This document shows positions 9,564-20,347 of a DNA stretch of 64,000 bases, piece by piece. This DNA is from CAYVZU01 sp964455935 (GTDB lineage: Bacteria; Fibrobacterota; CAYVZU01). The notes beneath the pieces were generated by a model. That model had not been told where the DNA came from, did not search any database, and saw nothing but the letters and a program-made list of their open reading frames with translations. The stretch spans positions 1-64,000 of the forward strand of contig CAYVZU010000008.1 in assembly GCA_964455935.1 (NCBI GenBank). The letters run 5' to 3'. The first letter of the stretch is position 1. The number at the start of each line of letters is the position of its first letter. The position numbers were made by a program, and so were the translations under genes.

Positions 9564-10535
9564 TCAGCAGAATTTGAACAGGTCTGGATTGTCGCGGTCT
9601 TCCCATAGCGCCTTGGTGCGCTGCTGCCATTTTTCCACGCAGATCGTGTTGATCTTTGGATCCTCACGCATCTTCTTTTTCATCTCAGCCAGGATGCGGT
9701 CGAAGACGCCCATGTAGCTCCCCGCCTTCTGTTCGTTTCTCAGGCGCATATGCAGGGCCACAATCGTGTAGATGCTTTGGTACTCGATTTCCTCGGACGG
9801 CGAGTTGGACAGGCGGAAGGCATCGGAAAAATAGTCGAGCGCTTCCTTGAGCGTCTCTTCGTTGTTGCCGCCCGAGTCACGAAGGATCTGGGCGATCTTA
9901 AGAGAATAGGCGCCCATCTTGTAGTAGGAGTAGGGCGTCTCGTAATAGGCTTCGATTCCCGCGCGCATGATGGCCAGCCGGTAGCTGAGAATGGCCGCGT
10001 CATCCGTACGGGGGCGGCCAAAGAAGCTGGACACATCGGCCACGCTTTTAAGCAGCGCCTTGCGCTCGCCAATGCGTTCCTGAAGCGTAAGAATGACGTT
10101 GGGATTGAGCTGGGACGGCGCATTCTTGGCCGTGGGCGAGGCGCTGACAAAATCTTTTTTATCGACCGAACCCAGCAGGCACCGCGGGCAGATGATCACG
10201 GCCAGGCGCGAGAAATTGACCGTGCGGTATCCCATGGCGCCCTGGTATAGCGGAACCATGAATTTGTTGAAGGTGACCTGCTGCGACTTGGCCCGGAGTT
10301 CATAGCCCGTGATCTTGTCGAAATTGCAGACCGGGCACTTGACCAAAATCTCATAAACCGGGTCTTCACCGGTCTGTTCTTCTTCACGGAGCTGAAATTT
10401 CTTGGCGTCTTTAAGCTTCTTGATGTTCTTGATGTCGAGCTTGGGGCCGAACCGCCGGATGTACTCGCTTGTGAGGTTCTCGTCTTCGAGAAGGCTCATG
10501 AGCCGGCGCTTGACTTCCTGGACATCGATGGGCAT
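9564..10535 (-). CDS. DUF2225 family protein
   Basis: A 323-residue protein. The central VKCPVCNFD and, about 60 residues later, IICPRCLLG form two CPxC knuckles likely to bind zinc, as in DUF2225 proteins. The C-terminal half is helical and TPR-like (YYKMGAYSLKIAQILRDSGG; EALDYFSDAFRLSNSP). The family is widespread in Firmicutes, spirochaetes and other phyla with no established biochemical role. It starts 19 nt after the citrate synthase stop, so the two are likely one transcript. Confidence 0.85.
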   Translation of the reverse strand: MPIDVQEVKRRLMSLLEDENLTSEYIRRFGPKLDIKNIKKLKDAKKFQLREEEQTGEDPVYEILVKCPVCNFDKITGYELRAKSQQVTFNKFMVPLYQGAMGYRTVNFSRLAVIICPRCLLGSVDKKDFVSASPTAKNAPSQLNPNVILTLQERIGERKALLKSVADVSSFFGRPRTDDAAILSYRLAIMRAGIEAYYETPYSYYKMGAYSLKIAQILRDSGGNNEETLKEALDYFSDAFRLSNSPSEEIEYQSIYTIVALHMRLRNEQKAGSYMGVFDRILAEMKKKMREDPKINTICVEKWQQRTKALWEDRDNPDLFKFC

Positions 10536-10554
10536 GGATTCTCCCGAGAAGCCT

Positions 10555-11904
<1,350 letters not shown>

Positions 11905-12041
11905 TCAATCCTCTTGGCTCTCGGGCGGTTCTAAAAACATTGCACAATGTAGTCCTTAGAAAATAGAAAGTTCCATTCGAATTGTCTATAGAGTGTTCCA
12001 GGAGTTTCCGGACCCGAGGAGGCTGGAGACCGTGCGATTTC

Positions 12042-14276
12042 TTATTCGAAGCGGACTTTTCCGTTGGTCTGAATCAGAAACCGTTTGTCCCAGATAACGT
12101 CCGGGCCCAACGTGATCTGAAGGGTGTGCGAGGTCTTGTCGAGATCCAGCAGCATCACCGTATTGCGCGTGAGCACGGGCAGCAGCAGCTCCCCGTCGAT
12201 GCGCGCCCAGTGCGGGTTCTGCTCCTTGATGCTGTCGGGCAGAACGATGCGCGCGGCCCTAAAATCCGGGTTTTTCCGGAAGCTGAGGGCAAGGCCCGCG
12301 GAGATGGCGTACGCGGCGTACTCGTTATACCCGTTGCTGGTGTCGGGCAGAAGGATTCCCGAGACGGAAACGCGCAGGGCCGGGCAGGGCGTCTGCTGCA
12401 GGAACGTGTTCGAATAGGGCAGGGGCCCTTTGCAGCGGGCCAAACCCAGCACGGAAACGGCGGCGCGCGAAACGGCCTGGCCGATCTGCCGGGCCGGCTC
12501 GCTTGCGGCATAATGGTAGATGCGGCAGGCCGGGTCTTTGAGCGAATCGTGTCCTATCGACATCGCGAGGTCGAATTCCCGCTCCAGGGACTGCTCGACT
12601 CGCTGGAATGGTGTGCGGGTCTGGTTTCCCATGCGGGTGAAGTGGACCTCGGCGCCGGCAAGAGCAAGAAAATGGGCCAGCCGTCGCGCAAACCGCATGT
12701 TCTGGTCCGCCGCGCGGATCTTCCAGGGGCTTTTGGTTCCGCTTGCCTCGCCGCCGAACTCCGGGTCCAGCAGAATGCGCCGGCCCAAAAGAGCGCCCTG
12801 GTGAAAAGCCGCCATGGGCGTCTGCGTGCTTTCGGGACAAAAGGCGGTTTCGCGAAACCCGGGCCTGGAAAACCGGGGCCGGCCGCTCTCGACCGGAGCC
12901 CAAAAGAACCCGTTGGGGTCGGTCCGGGTCTGCGGTATGCGGAGCTCCGAGAGGACCTGCGCGTCCCCAATCCCGGCTCCGGTGGCCGCGTTGCACACAA
13001 AACCCGAGTGGTAGCGCAGTGCGCGTTCGCCGGCCACGGCGACACTGTCGGCCAGGGATTCGGCCATGACCGACACCAGGACCGGCTTCAGGGAATCGGC
13101 CCTCCAGTAGTTAAGGGCCTGCCCTGCCTTCGTGACCGTTGAATCATAACGCAACCGGCCTCTTGATGCGCGAAACGAGACCTTGTATCCGTCGGCCACC
13201 GGCCGGTGCAGCGAATCGCACAGATCGGCGGCCACCCGGACCCATTGACCCGGGCGGAACACCGGCGGGTCCGCGCGCAGGCGCAGAGACGCGGGCCGCA
13301 GATCGACCTTAAAGCGGACCGTGCGCAGGACCGAAAAAGCCATGCTGCGCGAGACCAGTTGAACCGATGCGCTGTGCCAGCCGTTCGACAGGGGAGCGGC
13401 GGGCCGAAACGAAAGGAAGTTTTGTTCCACCAGCGGCGCGGCCGGCGTCCCGTCGATAAAACAGGCGGCGCCCCGCGCCGCCGCGAAATCCGTTCCGGGT
13501 TGAAGCCGGGCCACGATCAGCGGATCGGCATGGGGCAAAACCTGTTCCGAAGGCAGAATGTCGACGATCCGGGCCGCTTCCATGGAAAAGAATTGGACAA
13601 TCCCCTGCAGGTAGGCCCGTGCCTCGGTTTCCACGGCCGCCCAGGTCCCCAGAATCATCTCCTGATCCGGATGGGAAATGTAGCTGGGTTCACCCAGCAG
13701 GGCCGGGCCGCGGCTGTTGCGCAGGACAAAGTAATTGCCCGGCACGATTTCCTCGGGTTCGATTTTCAGGTTGCGGGCCAGGGCGCGGTGAATGCTTGCG
13801 GCGGCCTCGAACGAGGCGCCCGGGTCGTGCATGGCGTAGAATGTCTTTGTGTCGTTGATCGCGCGGTTCTCGGTCGCATTGTGGTGAATCGAGATGAAGA
13901 GGTCCGCTGCGGCCATGTTTGCCCGCCGCATCCGCTCGATAAGGTCCGCCTTCAGGTTGCGTCCGCGGGCCGCGTCCATGAGAAAGTCGCGGTCCTGCCA
14001 ACGCGTCAGCACGGGTTGCGCGCCCATGGAATCGAGCAGGCAAAAGAGGCGCCAGGCCACCGCCAGGTTCAGGTCTTTTTCCAAAAGTCCGTTCTGGCCC
14101 ACGGCCCCTTTGTATGCGCCGCCGTGGCCGGGGTCCAGCACAATCACCTTTCCCGCGATCGCCTCGGCAGTCAGGGGGAGGGGATCGGCGCCGGAGTACC
14201 AGGGCACCGTGGAAGGGAGCGGAGGGCATCCACATAGAAACAACGCGCCCGCAAGCAGGCCAACGAACTTCTTCAT
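12042..14276 (-). CDS. N-acetylmuramoyl-L-alanine amidase lipoprotein with a second, degenerate amidase-like domain
   Basis: A 744-residue lipoprotein: signal sequence ending FLCGC. The first domain (about residues 40-230) is Amidase_3: VLDPGHGG at about 46-53, the Glu in NGLLEKDLNLA and SIHHNATENR supply the zinc-site histidines and acid. A middle region of about 230 residues looks beta-rich. The last quarter (from about residue 500) repeats the amidase fold as ILLDPEFGG ... HFTRMGNQTRTPFQRVEQ ... MSIGHDSLKD, but the first zinc His is Phe and the HHN motif is GHD. The second copy is thus probably non-catalytic and may bind peptidoglycan. It would act in the periplasm on the sacculus. Confidence 0.85.
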   Translation of the reverse strand: MKKFVGLLAGALFLCGCPPLPSTVPWYSGADPLPLTAEAIAGKVIVLDPGHGGAYKGAVGQNGLLEKDLNLAVAWRLFCLLDSMGAQPVLTRWQDRDFLMDAARGRNLKADLIERMRRANMAAADLFISIHHNATENRAINDTKTFYAMHDPGASFEAAASIHRALARNLKIEPEEIVPGNYFVLRNSRGPALLGEPSYISHPDQEMILGTWAAVETEARAYLQGIVQFFSMEAARIVDILPSEQVLPHADPLIVARLQPGTDFAAARGAACFIDGTPAAPLVEQNFLSFRPAAPLSNGWHSASVQLVSRSMAFSVLRTVRFKVDLRPASLRLRADPPVFRPGQWVRVAADLCDSLHRPVADGYKVSFRASRGRLRYDSTVTKAGQALNYWRADSLKPVLVSVMAESLADSVAVAGERALRYHSGFVCNAATGAGIGDAQVLSELRIPQTRTDPNGFFWAPVESGRPRFSRPGFRETAFCPESTQTPMAAFHQGALLGRRILLDPEFGGEASGTKSPWKIRAADQNMRFARRLAHFLALAGAEVHFTRMGNQTRTPFQRVEQSLEREFDLAMSIGHDSLKDPACRIYHYAASEPARQIGQAVSRAAVSVLGLARCKGPLPYSNTFLQQTPCPALRVSVSGILLPDTSNGYNEYAAYAISAGLALSFRKNPDFRAARIVLPDSIKEQNPHWARIDGELLLPVLTRNTVMLLDLDKTSHTLQITLGPDVIWDKRFLIQTNGKVRFE

Positions 14277-14314
14277 TGCATTTTAAAATAAGGATTGGAG
14301 TTCCGGGGATGCCA

Positions 14315-14444
14315 GAGAAGAAGCGCTTGGCAAGAGACGTGGAACGTTTGACGTAAAACGCAAAACCAAGGGGACGCGCCCTCCGCCCACATTCAGTATT
14401 CCCTCGTCTAACGTCTAACCTTCCAACGTCTTTCCAAGCTTCTT
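14315..14444. repeat. Intergenic imperfect palindrome, GACGTTAGACG type
   Basis: The left arm (14315-14354) and the reverse complement of the right arm (14411-14444) align over about 35 nt with few mismatches; both contain AAGAAGC..TTGG, AGACGT and GACGT blocks. It occupies most of the gap between the divergent amidase and M48 peptidase genes. No coding potential is seen. Confidence 0.6.
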
Positions 14445-14548
14445 GACCTTCGCCCTGCCGTTCGGCATTTTGGGATTAGAGCCAGCCCTTCGGACCGGCT
14501 CAGCCTTCCTATTGAGTTCCATCCTTTTCCTCTTACAGGAGGGTTCCC

Positions 14549-15370
14549 ATGCTCCGCCCGCGCGTTCTCCTTATCTGCATCGTTGCCCTCGTGATCGCCT
14601 GCCAGACTGTCCCGCTCACGAATCGCAGGCAATTTGTACTGGTTCCGGAATCCAGTATCCTCTCCATGAGCTACGAACAATACGGCGAGTTTATGCAGCA
14701 GAGCCGGGTGGTTGCCGGCACGCCGGAAGCGAACCTGGTGAAATCCGTGGGAGGCAATATCGCCCGGGCGGTCGAGACCTATTTCAAGCAGAACCACATG
14801 GCCGACCGGCTAAGCGGCTATGCCTGGGAATTCAACCTGATCAACGACACAACCGTGAATGCCTGGTGCATGCCGGGCGGCAAAGTGGCTGTTTATACGG
14901 GAATTCTGCCGTATGCGCAAAACGAGCCCGGATTGGCGGCCATTGTGGGGCACGAAGTGGCGCATGCCGTGGCGCGGCATGCCAACGAGCGCCTTAGCCA
15001 GATGCTGACGCTCCAGCTTGGGGGAATGGCACTTGGCGAAGCGCTGGCCAGCAGACCCGCCCAGACGCGCCAGCTTGCCGCCACCGCCTTCGGGATTGGG
15101 GCGCAGGTGGGTGTCATTCTGCCATACAGCCGCACGCAGGAGACCGAGTCGGACCGGCTTGGCCTGATTTTCATGGCCATGGCCGGATACGACCCAAACC
15201 AGGCACTTACGTTCTGGCAACGAATGGCCGACCGCAAAACGCCCAAGCCCCCGGAATTTCTCAGCACGCACCCGGCCGACGAAACGCGGATTCGCAATCT
15301 TCGCAAATACATGCCCGAAGCCAAGCGTTACTACCGCCCCAAACAATCGGCGTCAAAACAATGCAGATAA
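14549..15370 (+). CDS. M48 family metallopeptidase lipoprotein
   Basis: A 273-residue protein with a lipoprotein signal (LLICIVALVIACQ). The HExxH zinc motif appears as VGHEVAHAVARHANERLS near residue 134, and the third ligand Glu is in TQETESDRLGLIFMAMAGYDP near 199. This matches the LoiP/YcaL/BepA-like branch of peptidases that degrade misfolded outer-membrane proteins in the periplasm. The ATG follows acaggagggttccc, a strong ribosome-binding site. Apparently monocistronic. Confidence 0.9.
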   Translation: MLRPRVLLICIVALVIACQTVPLTNRRQFVLVPESSILSMSYEQYGEFMQQSRVVAGTPEANLVKSVGGNIARAVETYFKQNHMADRLSGYAWEFNLINDTTVNAWCMPGGKVAVYTGILPYAQNEPGLAAIVGHEVAHAVARHANERLSQMLTLQLGGMALGEALASRPAQTRQLAATAFGIGAQVGVILPYSRTQETESDRLGLIFMAMAGYDPNQALTFWQRMADRKTPKPPEFLSTHPADETRIRNLRKYMPEAKRYYRPKQSASKQCR

Positions 15371-15411
15371 GGTGAATGGAAAGTGACTACTCAGGTCTCA
15401 CGGAAGGACCT

Positions 15412-15545
15412 TGAAACCACCGAGATCACAGAGGGAAGACAAGAGAAAACACAGAGAGGAGTCTTTGCCGGCACAATCCTGCGCCAAAAAGATCTCACTC
15501 TTCTCTGTGCTCTCCTTCTCCGACCTCGGTGTTCTCTGTGGTTGT
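15412..15545. repeat. CCACAGAG-type intergenic palindrome, copy 1
   Basis: Arms 15412-15460 and 15498-15545 are imperfect reverse complements built from ACCAC..GAGA.CAC.GAG and ACACAGAGA blocks. The same sequence type recurs at 21133-21271 and 42821-42973. It lies between the M48 gene and the convergent DUF2062 gene. Confidence 0.75.
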
Positions 15546-15586
15546 GCCTTCGCTTGATGAGCGGGAGCAGTTACAATGGAAAGACG

Positions 15587-16093
15587 TCAACTGCCAACTT
15601 TTTGATCGGGCGGTTCGTCCCTGGGGGGAGCGAGACGGTGGGGATGACCGTGTTTGAGTTTTCGCACATAGGCTTCGGCCAGAAGCCGAATCGCGGCGTA
15701 GCTGGCGACCGAAAGCAGAAGGGCAAGAATGCTGATGCCCACCAGAAATTTCTGGGTGAAGTGGAAAATGCGGCTGAACAGCGTAATGTCGACATCGACC
15801 GACGGCGTATTTGAAAACAGGAATCCGCCGATTTTTAGGCTGGGCGGAATCAGCGAGGCTGTAAACAGAGGATTCCAGAAGAAGATGGCCGCAAAAAGGG
15901 AAATTCGGTTCACCTTGCGAAAGACCACTGCGATCAGAAGCCCCAGCAGCAGGTTGAACCCGGGCGTGGGCATAATGGCGATGAAGCTGCCAATGGCAAA
16001 TCCCAGGGCAATGGAATGCGGCGACCCGCCGGACCGCAGGACTTCCACAACCCGCCTGCGTATTGCCCTCAGCCATGTCCTGGTTCTGTTCAT
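15587..16093 (-). CDS. DUF2062 domain membrane protein
   Basis: A 168-residue protein. GGSPHSIALGFAIGSFIAIMPTPGFNLLLG followed by FFWNPLFTASLIPPSLKIGGFLF is the DUF2062 signature: a short membrane protein with two or three hydrophobic segments and a conserved WNP motif. The last segment is followed by a basic tail. DUF2062 proteins are often found alone or fused to GT2 enzymes; function is not established. Divergent from the debranching enzyme. Confidence 0.85.
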   Translation of the reverse strand: MNRTRTWLRAIRRRVVEVLRSGGSPHSIALGFAIGSFIAIMPTPGFNLLLGLLIAVVFRKVNRISLFAAIFFWNPLFTASLIPPSLKIGGFLFSNTPSVDVDITLFSRIFHFTQKFLVGISILALLLSVASYAAIRLLAEAYVRKLKHGHPHRLAPPRDEPPDQKVGS

Positions 16094-16279
16094 TTAATTA
16101 CCTTCTTAACATCCTGTTTCGGGCATTCGGGAGCGGAAATCGGACGAGGACGGTGGCCACACACCTTCCGCATCCCGGTCTAGCGGGGGAACGGACGTGT
16201 CAAATATACCATATTGCGTGGCCCCGGCCGATGCCGGCGGCCGCTACCGCGCGCGGAATATGGAAGGTACATCTCCACA

Positions 16280-18334
16280 ATGACGGTCCAATCGGAATTT
16301 TCTCTTCCCCTGGGTGCCGCAACAGGGCCCGAAGGCACGAACTTTTCGCTTTTTTCCGGGCAAGCCGAAAAAGCGGAGTTGTTGCTGTTTGACGACCCTG
16401 GTGACGCAGAGCCCTCGTCCATCGTGGAATTGCAGAAGTCAGCCGGTCCGGTTTGGCACGCGCATGTGCCCGAAGCCGGCCCGGGGCAATTGTACGCATT
16501 CCGCATTCATGGACCTTTCGATCCCGATAAGGGCCGGTGGTGCAACCCGCACAAGGCCGTGTTGGATCCCTACGCCAGGGCGATCACCGGCGATGTCCTG
16601 TGGAATGACGCACTGTATTCCTTCCGCCGCCCCCGGAACGGACCCGCCTGGGAGAAGGATGACCGGGATTCGGCCGCTTATCTTCCCAAATGTGTGGTGG
16701 TCGATACGACATTCGATTGGGAAGGAGATTCTCCGCCCGGCATTCCCTGGGACCGGACCGTCATCTATGAAACGCACATCAAAAATTTCACCGCAAAACT
16801 ACCGGGGCTGGATCCGAGCCTTCGGGGCACCTACGCGGCAATGGGATCGCCGAAAGCCCTGGGCCATCTCAGAAAACTCGGCGTAACCGCAATCGAACTG
16901 CTGCCCGTTCAGCAGCATTTCGACGAATCGGTTTTGGCCGAGCGGGGCCTGCAAAACGCGTGGGGCTATTCGACAATCGGCTTCTTTGCCCCGGATTTTC
17001 GGTACTCGGGTTCGGGCAGCCTGGGCGGTCAGGTGGCCGAGTTTAAACGAATGGTAAAGGCGCTTCACGCCGCCGGGATCGAGGTCATTCTCGACGTGGT
17101 CTACAATCACACACCCGAAGGAAACCAGGAGGGCCCGGTCTTCTGCTTTAAGGGAATCGACGCTGCCGCGTATTATGCCATGGATGAATCCGGCCGCTTT
17201 CTTGATGTGACCGGAACGGGCAATACGCTGGCAATTGAGAATTCATGGACCCGACGGCTTGTGCTCGACAGCCTTCGCTACTGGGCAGGCGAAATGCGCG
17301 TGGACGGATTTCGGTTCGATCTTGCCGTAACGCTGGGACGCGAAAAGGGACAATTCAACAGCCGGTCCGCTTTCTTCCGGGAACTGGCGCAAGATCGCGT
17401 GCTCTCGCGGGTAAAAATAATCGCCGAGCCCTGGGACATCGCGGCTGACGGGTATCAGGTCGGCCATTTTCCCGCACCCTGGAGGGAATGGAACGATCAA
17501 TTTCGCGACGGCCTTCGCCGCTTCTGGAACGGCTTTGAACCGGATGCGCAAGCCCTGCGGAAACGAATGACGGGATCGCCCGACCTGTTTCCCCCCAGCC
17601 TGCGCCATCCGGAGACAAGCGTCAATTTCGTAACGTGTCATGACGGGTTCACTCTCAACGACCTGGTCAGCTATAACGAAAAACACAACCAGGCTAATCT
17701 GGAGGAGAACAAGGACGGCTCCGCGGTCAACTACAGCTGGAACTGCGGGGTCGAGGGTCCCTCCAACGATGCGAACATCAAGGCTCTCCGCTTTCGGCAA
17801 ATGAAGAATTTTCTGGCCTCTCTGCTATTGGCGCGCGGGATTCCCATGCTTAGCGGAGGCGACGAAATCGCGCGGTCTCAGAACGGAAACAACAATGCCT
17901 ACTGCCAGGATAACGAGACGACCCGTTTCCATTGGGACCTCGACTCGGAACGCAAGGACCTGCTGCGTTTCACGCGTCGTCTTATTGAACTGCGGCGGCG
18001 CGTTTCCCCGCTTGCCGAAAACACCGAAGTTTTGCAATGGTCGTTGCTCGATGCGCCCAGCCCCGCCGAATCGAACAACAAGGCCGCTCTGGGTCTGGCC
18101 TGGATAAATACCTCTGGCAGCCGGTACGCGCTGCTGATGAACGGGTCCAAGAATTCCGTGCAATTCGAATTGCCTGCGCCAGTCAGGGATTGGAGGATCC
18201 TGCTATCCAGTCTTAAGAAGGTTCGTGCTCCCCGGTCTGCCGGGAATTCCTTCAGGCTGGAAGCGCATGCGCTGGCGCTTCTCCAGGCAAAGCTACCGGT
18301 AGTATCGGATACCGGCGGATCAGCACCCAGCTAA
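16280..18334 (+). CDS. glgX: Glycogen debranching enzyme (isoamylase-type, GH13)
   Basis: A 684-residue enzyme hydrolysing alpha-1,6 branches of glycogen. An N-terminal CBM48-like domain (LPLGAATGPEGTNFSLFSG) precedes the GH13 barrel: VILDVVYNHTPEGN near residue 272, VDGFRFDLAVTLG with the nucleophile Asp near 345, IIAEPWDIA with the acid/base Glu near 382, and VTCHDGFTLNDLVSYNEKHN near 453. SGGDEIARSQNGNNNAYCQD is typical of GlgX. I start at ATG 16280, where conserved sequence begins; GGAAGG lies 12 nt upstream, slightly far. No other glycogen gene is adjacent. Confidence 0.93.
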   Translation: MTVQSEFSLPLGAATGPEGTNFSLFSGQAEKAELLLFDDPGDAEPSSIVELQKSAGPVWHAHVPEAGPGQLYAFRIHGPFDPDKGRWCNPHKAVLDPYARAITGDVLWNDALYSFRRPRNGPAWEKDDRDSAAYLPKCVVVDTTFDWEGDSPPGIPWDRTVIYETHIKNFTAKLPGLDPSLRGTYAAMGSPKALGHLRKLGVTAIELLPVQQHFDESVLAERGLQNAWGYSTIGFFAPDFRYSGSGSLGGQVAEFKRMVKALHAAGIEVILDVVYNHTPEGNQEGPVFCFKGIDAAAYYAMDESGRFLDVTGTGNTLAIENSWTRRLVLDSLRYWAGEMRVDGFRFDLAVTLGREKGQFNSRSAFFRELAQDRVLSRVKIIAEPWDIAADGYQVGHFPAPWREWNDQFRDGLRRFWNGFEPDAQALRKRMTGSPDLFPPSLRHPETSVNFVTCHDGFTLNDLVSYNEKHNQANLEENKDGSAVNYSWNCGVEGPSNDANIKALRFRQMKNFLASLLLARGIPMLSGGDEIARSQNGNNNAYCQDNETTRFHWDLDSERKDLLRFTRRLIELRRRVSPLAENTEVLQWSLLDAPSPAESNNKAALGLAWINTSGSRYALLMNGSKNSVQFELPAPVRDWRILLSSLKKVRAPRSAGNSFRLEAHALALLQAKLPVVSDTGGSAPS

Positions 18335-18505
18335 TCGTGAGCCGGTAGGCAACTTAACGCTATTTAACCTAAATCTGGTATCTTTTTTGCGGTCTCATGT
18401 GTTCCAGCAAGGGATATATCTGACGTAATACCCGCCTTTAAGCCTGCCGATATCCTTATTAGAGAGTAGATTTATAATAAGGGGCGTTCGGGAATAGGTT
18501 TCCTG

Positions 18506-18536
18506 TGGCGCCCCCAAAGAGCAAAGGGGGCCGCCA
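18506..18536 (+). promoter_or_regulatory. Hairpin covering the ribosome-binding site of the 18537 gene
   Basis: TGGCGCCCCC (18506-18515) pairs with GGGGGCCGCCA (18526-18536) with one bulged base, leaving a loop of about 10 nt. The only purine-rich stretch before the ATG at 18537 (aaaggggg) is half in the loop and half in the stem, and the stem ends at the start codon. Folding should hinder initiation, so translational control (temperature, protein or RNA) is possible but unproven. Confidence 0.45.
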
Positions 18537-19280
18537 ATGCTCAATTACCACGATCTGGCCACTCACGAGAACGAGCTCAGCGATGATTACCTGCTTCATT
18601 GTCTTCTGCGAGCCCGCGTCGAGACCCACCATGAAACCGAAGAGGACGAAGACGTTAATGTTTATCTCGTGAACCTGCTTGGCCAGTACATGCGGGCCGA
18701 GTTCGTGGATCATGTCGGCGAGTACCTCTCAAAGTTCGATACCGTGATCTCGGAAAAGGTGCGCCAGCACAATGACACCGTCTATACCTATTATACCTAC
18801 AAGGCCAACGCGGATTTTTATCTTCTGGGCCTGAGCATCTTTGGCGGGCTCGAAAACAAGCGGGTGCCCGAAGCGCTGCGCCTGACCGAAAAGAACTTCG
18901 CCGACAGAGGCAAAGCCTATTACTCTTTTGCCGCCGATCTGAACCGGCAGGTCTTTCACAAAGTGACGGCCGTCTGCGGAATTTTGGCGAAATTGTCCAA
19001 ATCCTTTCCCGTTTACCTCGAGGTCCTTCATCATGTCAAAGACCGATACTTTCATATCGAGGATCGGGTCATGAGCGAGGGCGAATGGTTCCACCTCGAA
19101 CGGGAAATCAACCACGAGTCCGACAAGGTTCTTTTCAAGGAGAAGATCGACGTTCTTCTGGACCTCTACTCCTCATATCAAAAAGAGCCCGATCCCCATA
19201 CGCGCAAGCGGATTTTGGAGCTTGTGGCCGAACTCAAATCGCATGATCCCAAATTCGATTTTCCGATCGAGAAGTTATAG
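18537..19280 (+). CDS. Unrecognised soluble protein (247 aa)
   Basis: I do not recognise a family. The protein is acidic at the N-terminus (HETEEDEDVNVYLVNLLGQY), then largely helical with many aromatic residues (YTYYTYKANADFYLLGLSIFGG), lacks membrane segments and cysteine motifs, and ends with a charged helix. Base composition matches its neighbours, so it is not obviously transferred. It is preceded by about 200 nt of non-coding sequence ending in a hairpin over the RBS. Confidence 0.75.
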   Translation: MLNYHDLATHENELSDDYLLHCLLRARVETHHETEEDEDVNVYLVNLLGQYMRAEFVDHVGEYLSKFDTVISEKVRQHNDTVYTYYTYKANADFYLLGLSIFGGLENKRVPEALRLTEKNFADRGKAYYSFAADLNRQVFHKVTAVCGILAKLSKSFPVYLEVLHHVKDRYFHIEDRVMSEGEWFHLEREINHESDKVLFKEKIDVLLDLYSSYQKEPDPHTRKRILELVAELKSHDPKFDFPIEKL

Positions 19281-19320
19281 CGAATCAAGGGCGAAAGGAA
19301 GGAATGCTCTTCCGTCAGCT

Positions 19321-19531
19321 TTTTTCCTCTCCCTTCGAAGGGAGAGGATTAAGGTGAGGGTGGAGAATCCCGAAGTTCCTGCCAGAGCAGGTCGTGCACA
19401 GTTCCATTTCGTAATGCGTCCCAGATGATCCGTTCGGGAATCGTGGCAGCTTTGCGGAGCTTACGCGATGAGGATTGCTCTGTTCTGATGGAACCCCCTC
19501 ACCCTACCCTCTCCCGCCGAAGGGTGAGGGA
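19321..19531. repeat. GGTGAGGG/CCCTCTCCC palindromic element, copy 1
   Basis: Contains the perfect hairpin cctctccc-ttcg-gggagagg family (19326-19347) followed by GGTGAGGGTGG, and a distal complementary block CCCCTCACCCTACCCTCTCCC at 19494-19514. It fills the convergent gap between the 247-aa gene and the pstB tail and could act as a two-way terminator. A related copy is at 39471-39600. Confidence 0.6.
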
Positions 19532-19566
19532 TTTCCGGAGGAAAACGCGTTTTTCTCCAGCCCGAA

Positions 19567-20343
19567 TCACCCGTATCGTCCTTCGATGTAGTCGGCTGTT
19601 TTGGGGTTCTGGGGCTTGATGAAAAGCTCTTCTGTGCGGGTGTGTTCGATCACTTCGCCCAGGAGCATGAAAATGCACTCGTCGCTGGCGCGGCGGGCCT
19701 GGGCCATGTTGTGCGTTACGATCGCAATTGTGTAGTTCCCCCGCAGCTTAAACATCAATTCCTCAATGGCCCGCGTGCCTTCCACGTCCAGCGAGGAACA
19801 CGGCTCGTCCATCAAGATCACTTCGGGCTTCAACGGAAGCAGGCGCGCGATACAAAGTTTCTGCTGCTGTTCCAATTGAAGCGTCGTGGCCCTGGCGGAG
19901 AGACGATCCTTGACATCCTTCCAAAGTCCCACCTCGGTTAGCGCGGTTTCGACCGCTTCGTCAAGTTGGGATTTTTGCAGTTGCATGCGCGGCGTGTGGA
20001 CGCGAAGCCCAAAAACAACATTCTCGTAAACCGAAATGGGCAAGGGATTGGGTCGCTGAAAGACCATACCCACGCATTTGCGCAGTTCGATCAGCGAAAC
20101 GTCGGCATCATAGATGTTCTTGCCCAGAATTTCGATAACGCCCGCAGTGCGAACGTAGCTATAGCGCTCATTGATTCGGTTGAAGCACCGGAGCAACGTG
20201 GTTTTGCCGCATCCACTGGGGCCGATTAGAGACGTAATCAGGCCGTGCTTGATTTGCACGCTTACATTCTTAAGCGCCTGGAATTTGCCATACCACAGGT
20301 TCAGGTCCCGGGTGATAATGCTGTGAGGGCGTGGGGCATTCAT
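19567..20343 (-). CDS. pstB: PstB-like phosphate ABC ATPase with degenerate signature motif
   Basis: A 258-residue PstB homologue. Walker A GPSGCGKTTLLRCFNR, Q-loop VGMVFQRPNPLP, Walker B VILMDEPCSSLD and H-loop IVTHNMAQ are intact. The ABC signature, LSGGQQQR in normal PstB, is LQLEQQQK. It should still bind and hydrolyse ATP with a partner that supplies a good signature; the adjacent upstream ATPase has exactly that. The ATG at 20343 gives the usual PstB N-terminus and lies 4 nt past the upstream stop; starts at 20376, 20370 or 20364 are also possible. Last gene of the leftward pst operon. Confidence 0.88.
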   Translation of the reverse strand: MNAPRPHSIITRDLNLWYGKFQALKNVSVQIKHGLITSLIGPSGCGKTTLLRCFNRINERYSYVRTAGVIEILGKNIYDADVSLIELRKCVGMVFQRPNPLPISVYENVVFGLRVHTPRMQLQKSQLDEAVETALTEVGLWKDVKDRLSARATTLQLEQQQKLCIARLLPLKPEVILMDEPCSSLDVEGTRAIEELMFKLRGNYTIAIVTHNMAQARRASDECIFMLLGEVIEHTRTEELFIKPQNPKTADYIEGRYG

Positions 20344-20347
20344 GAAG

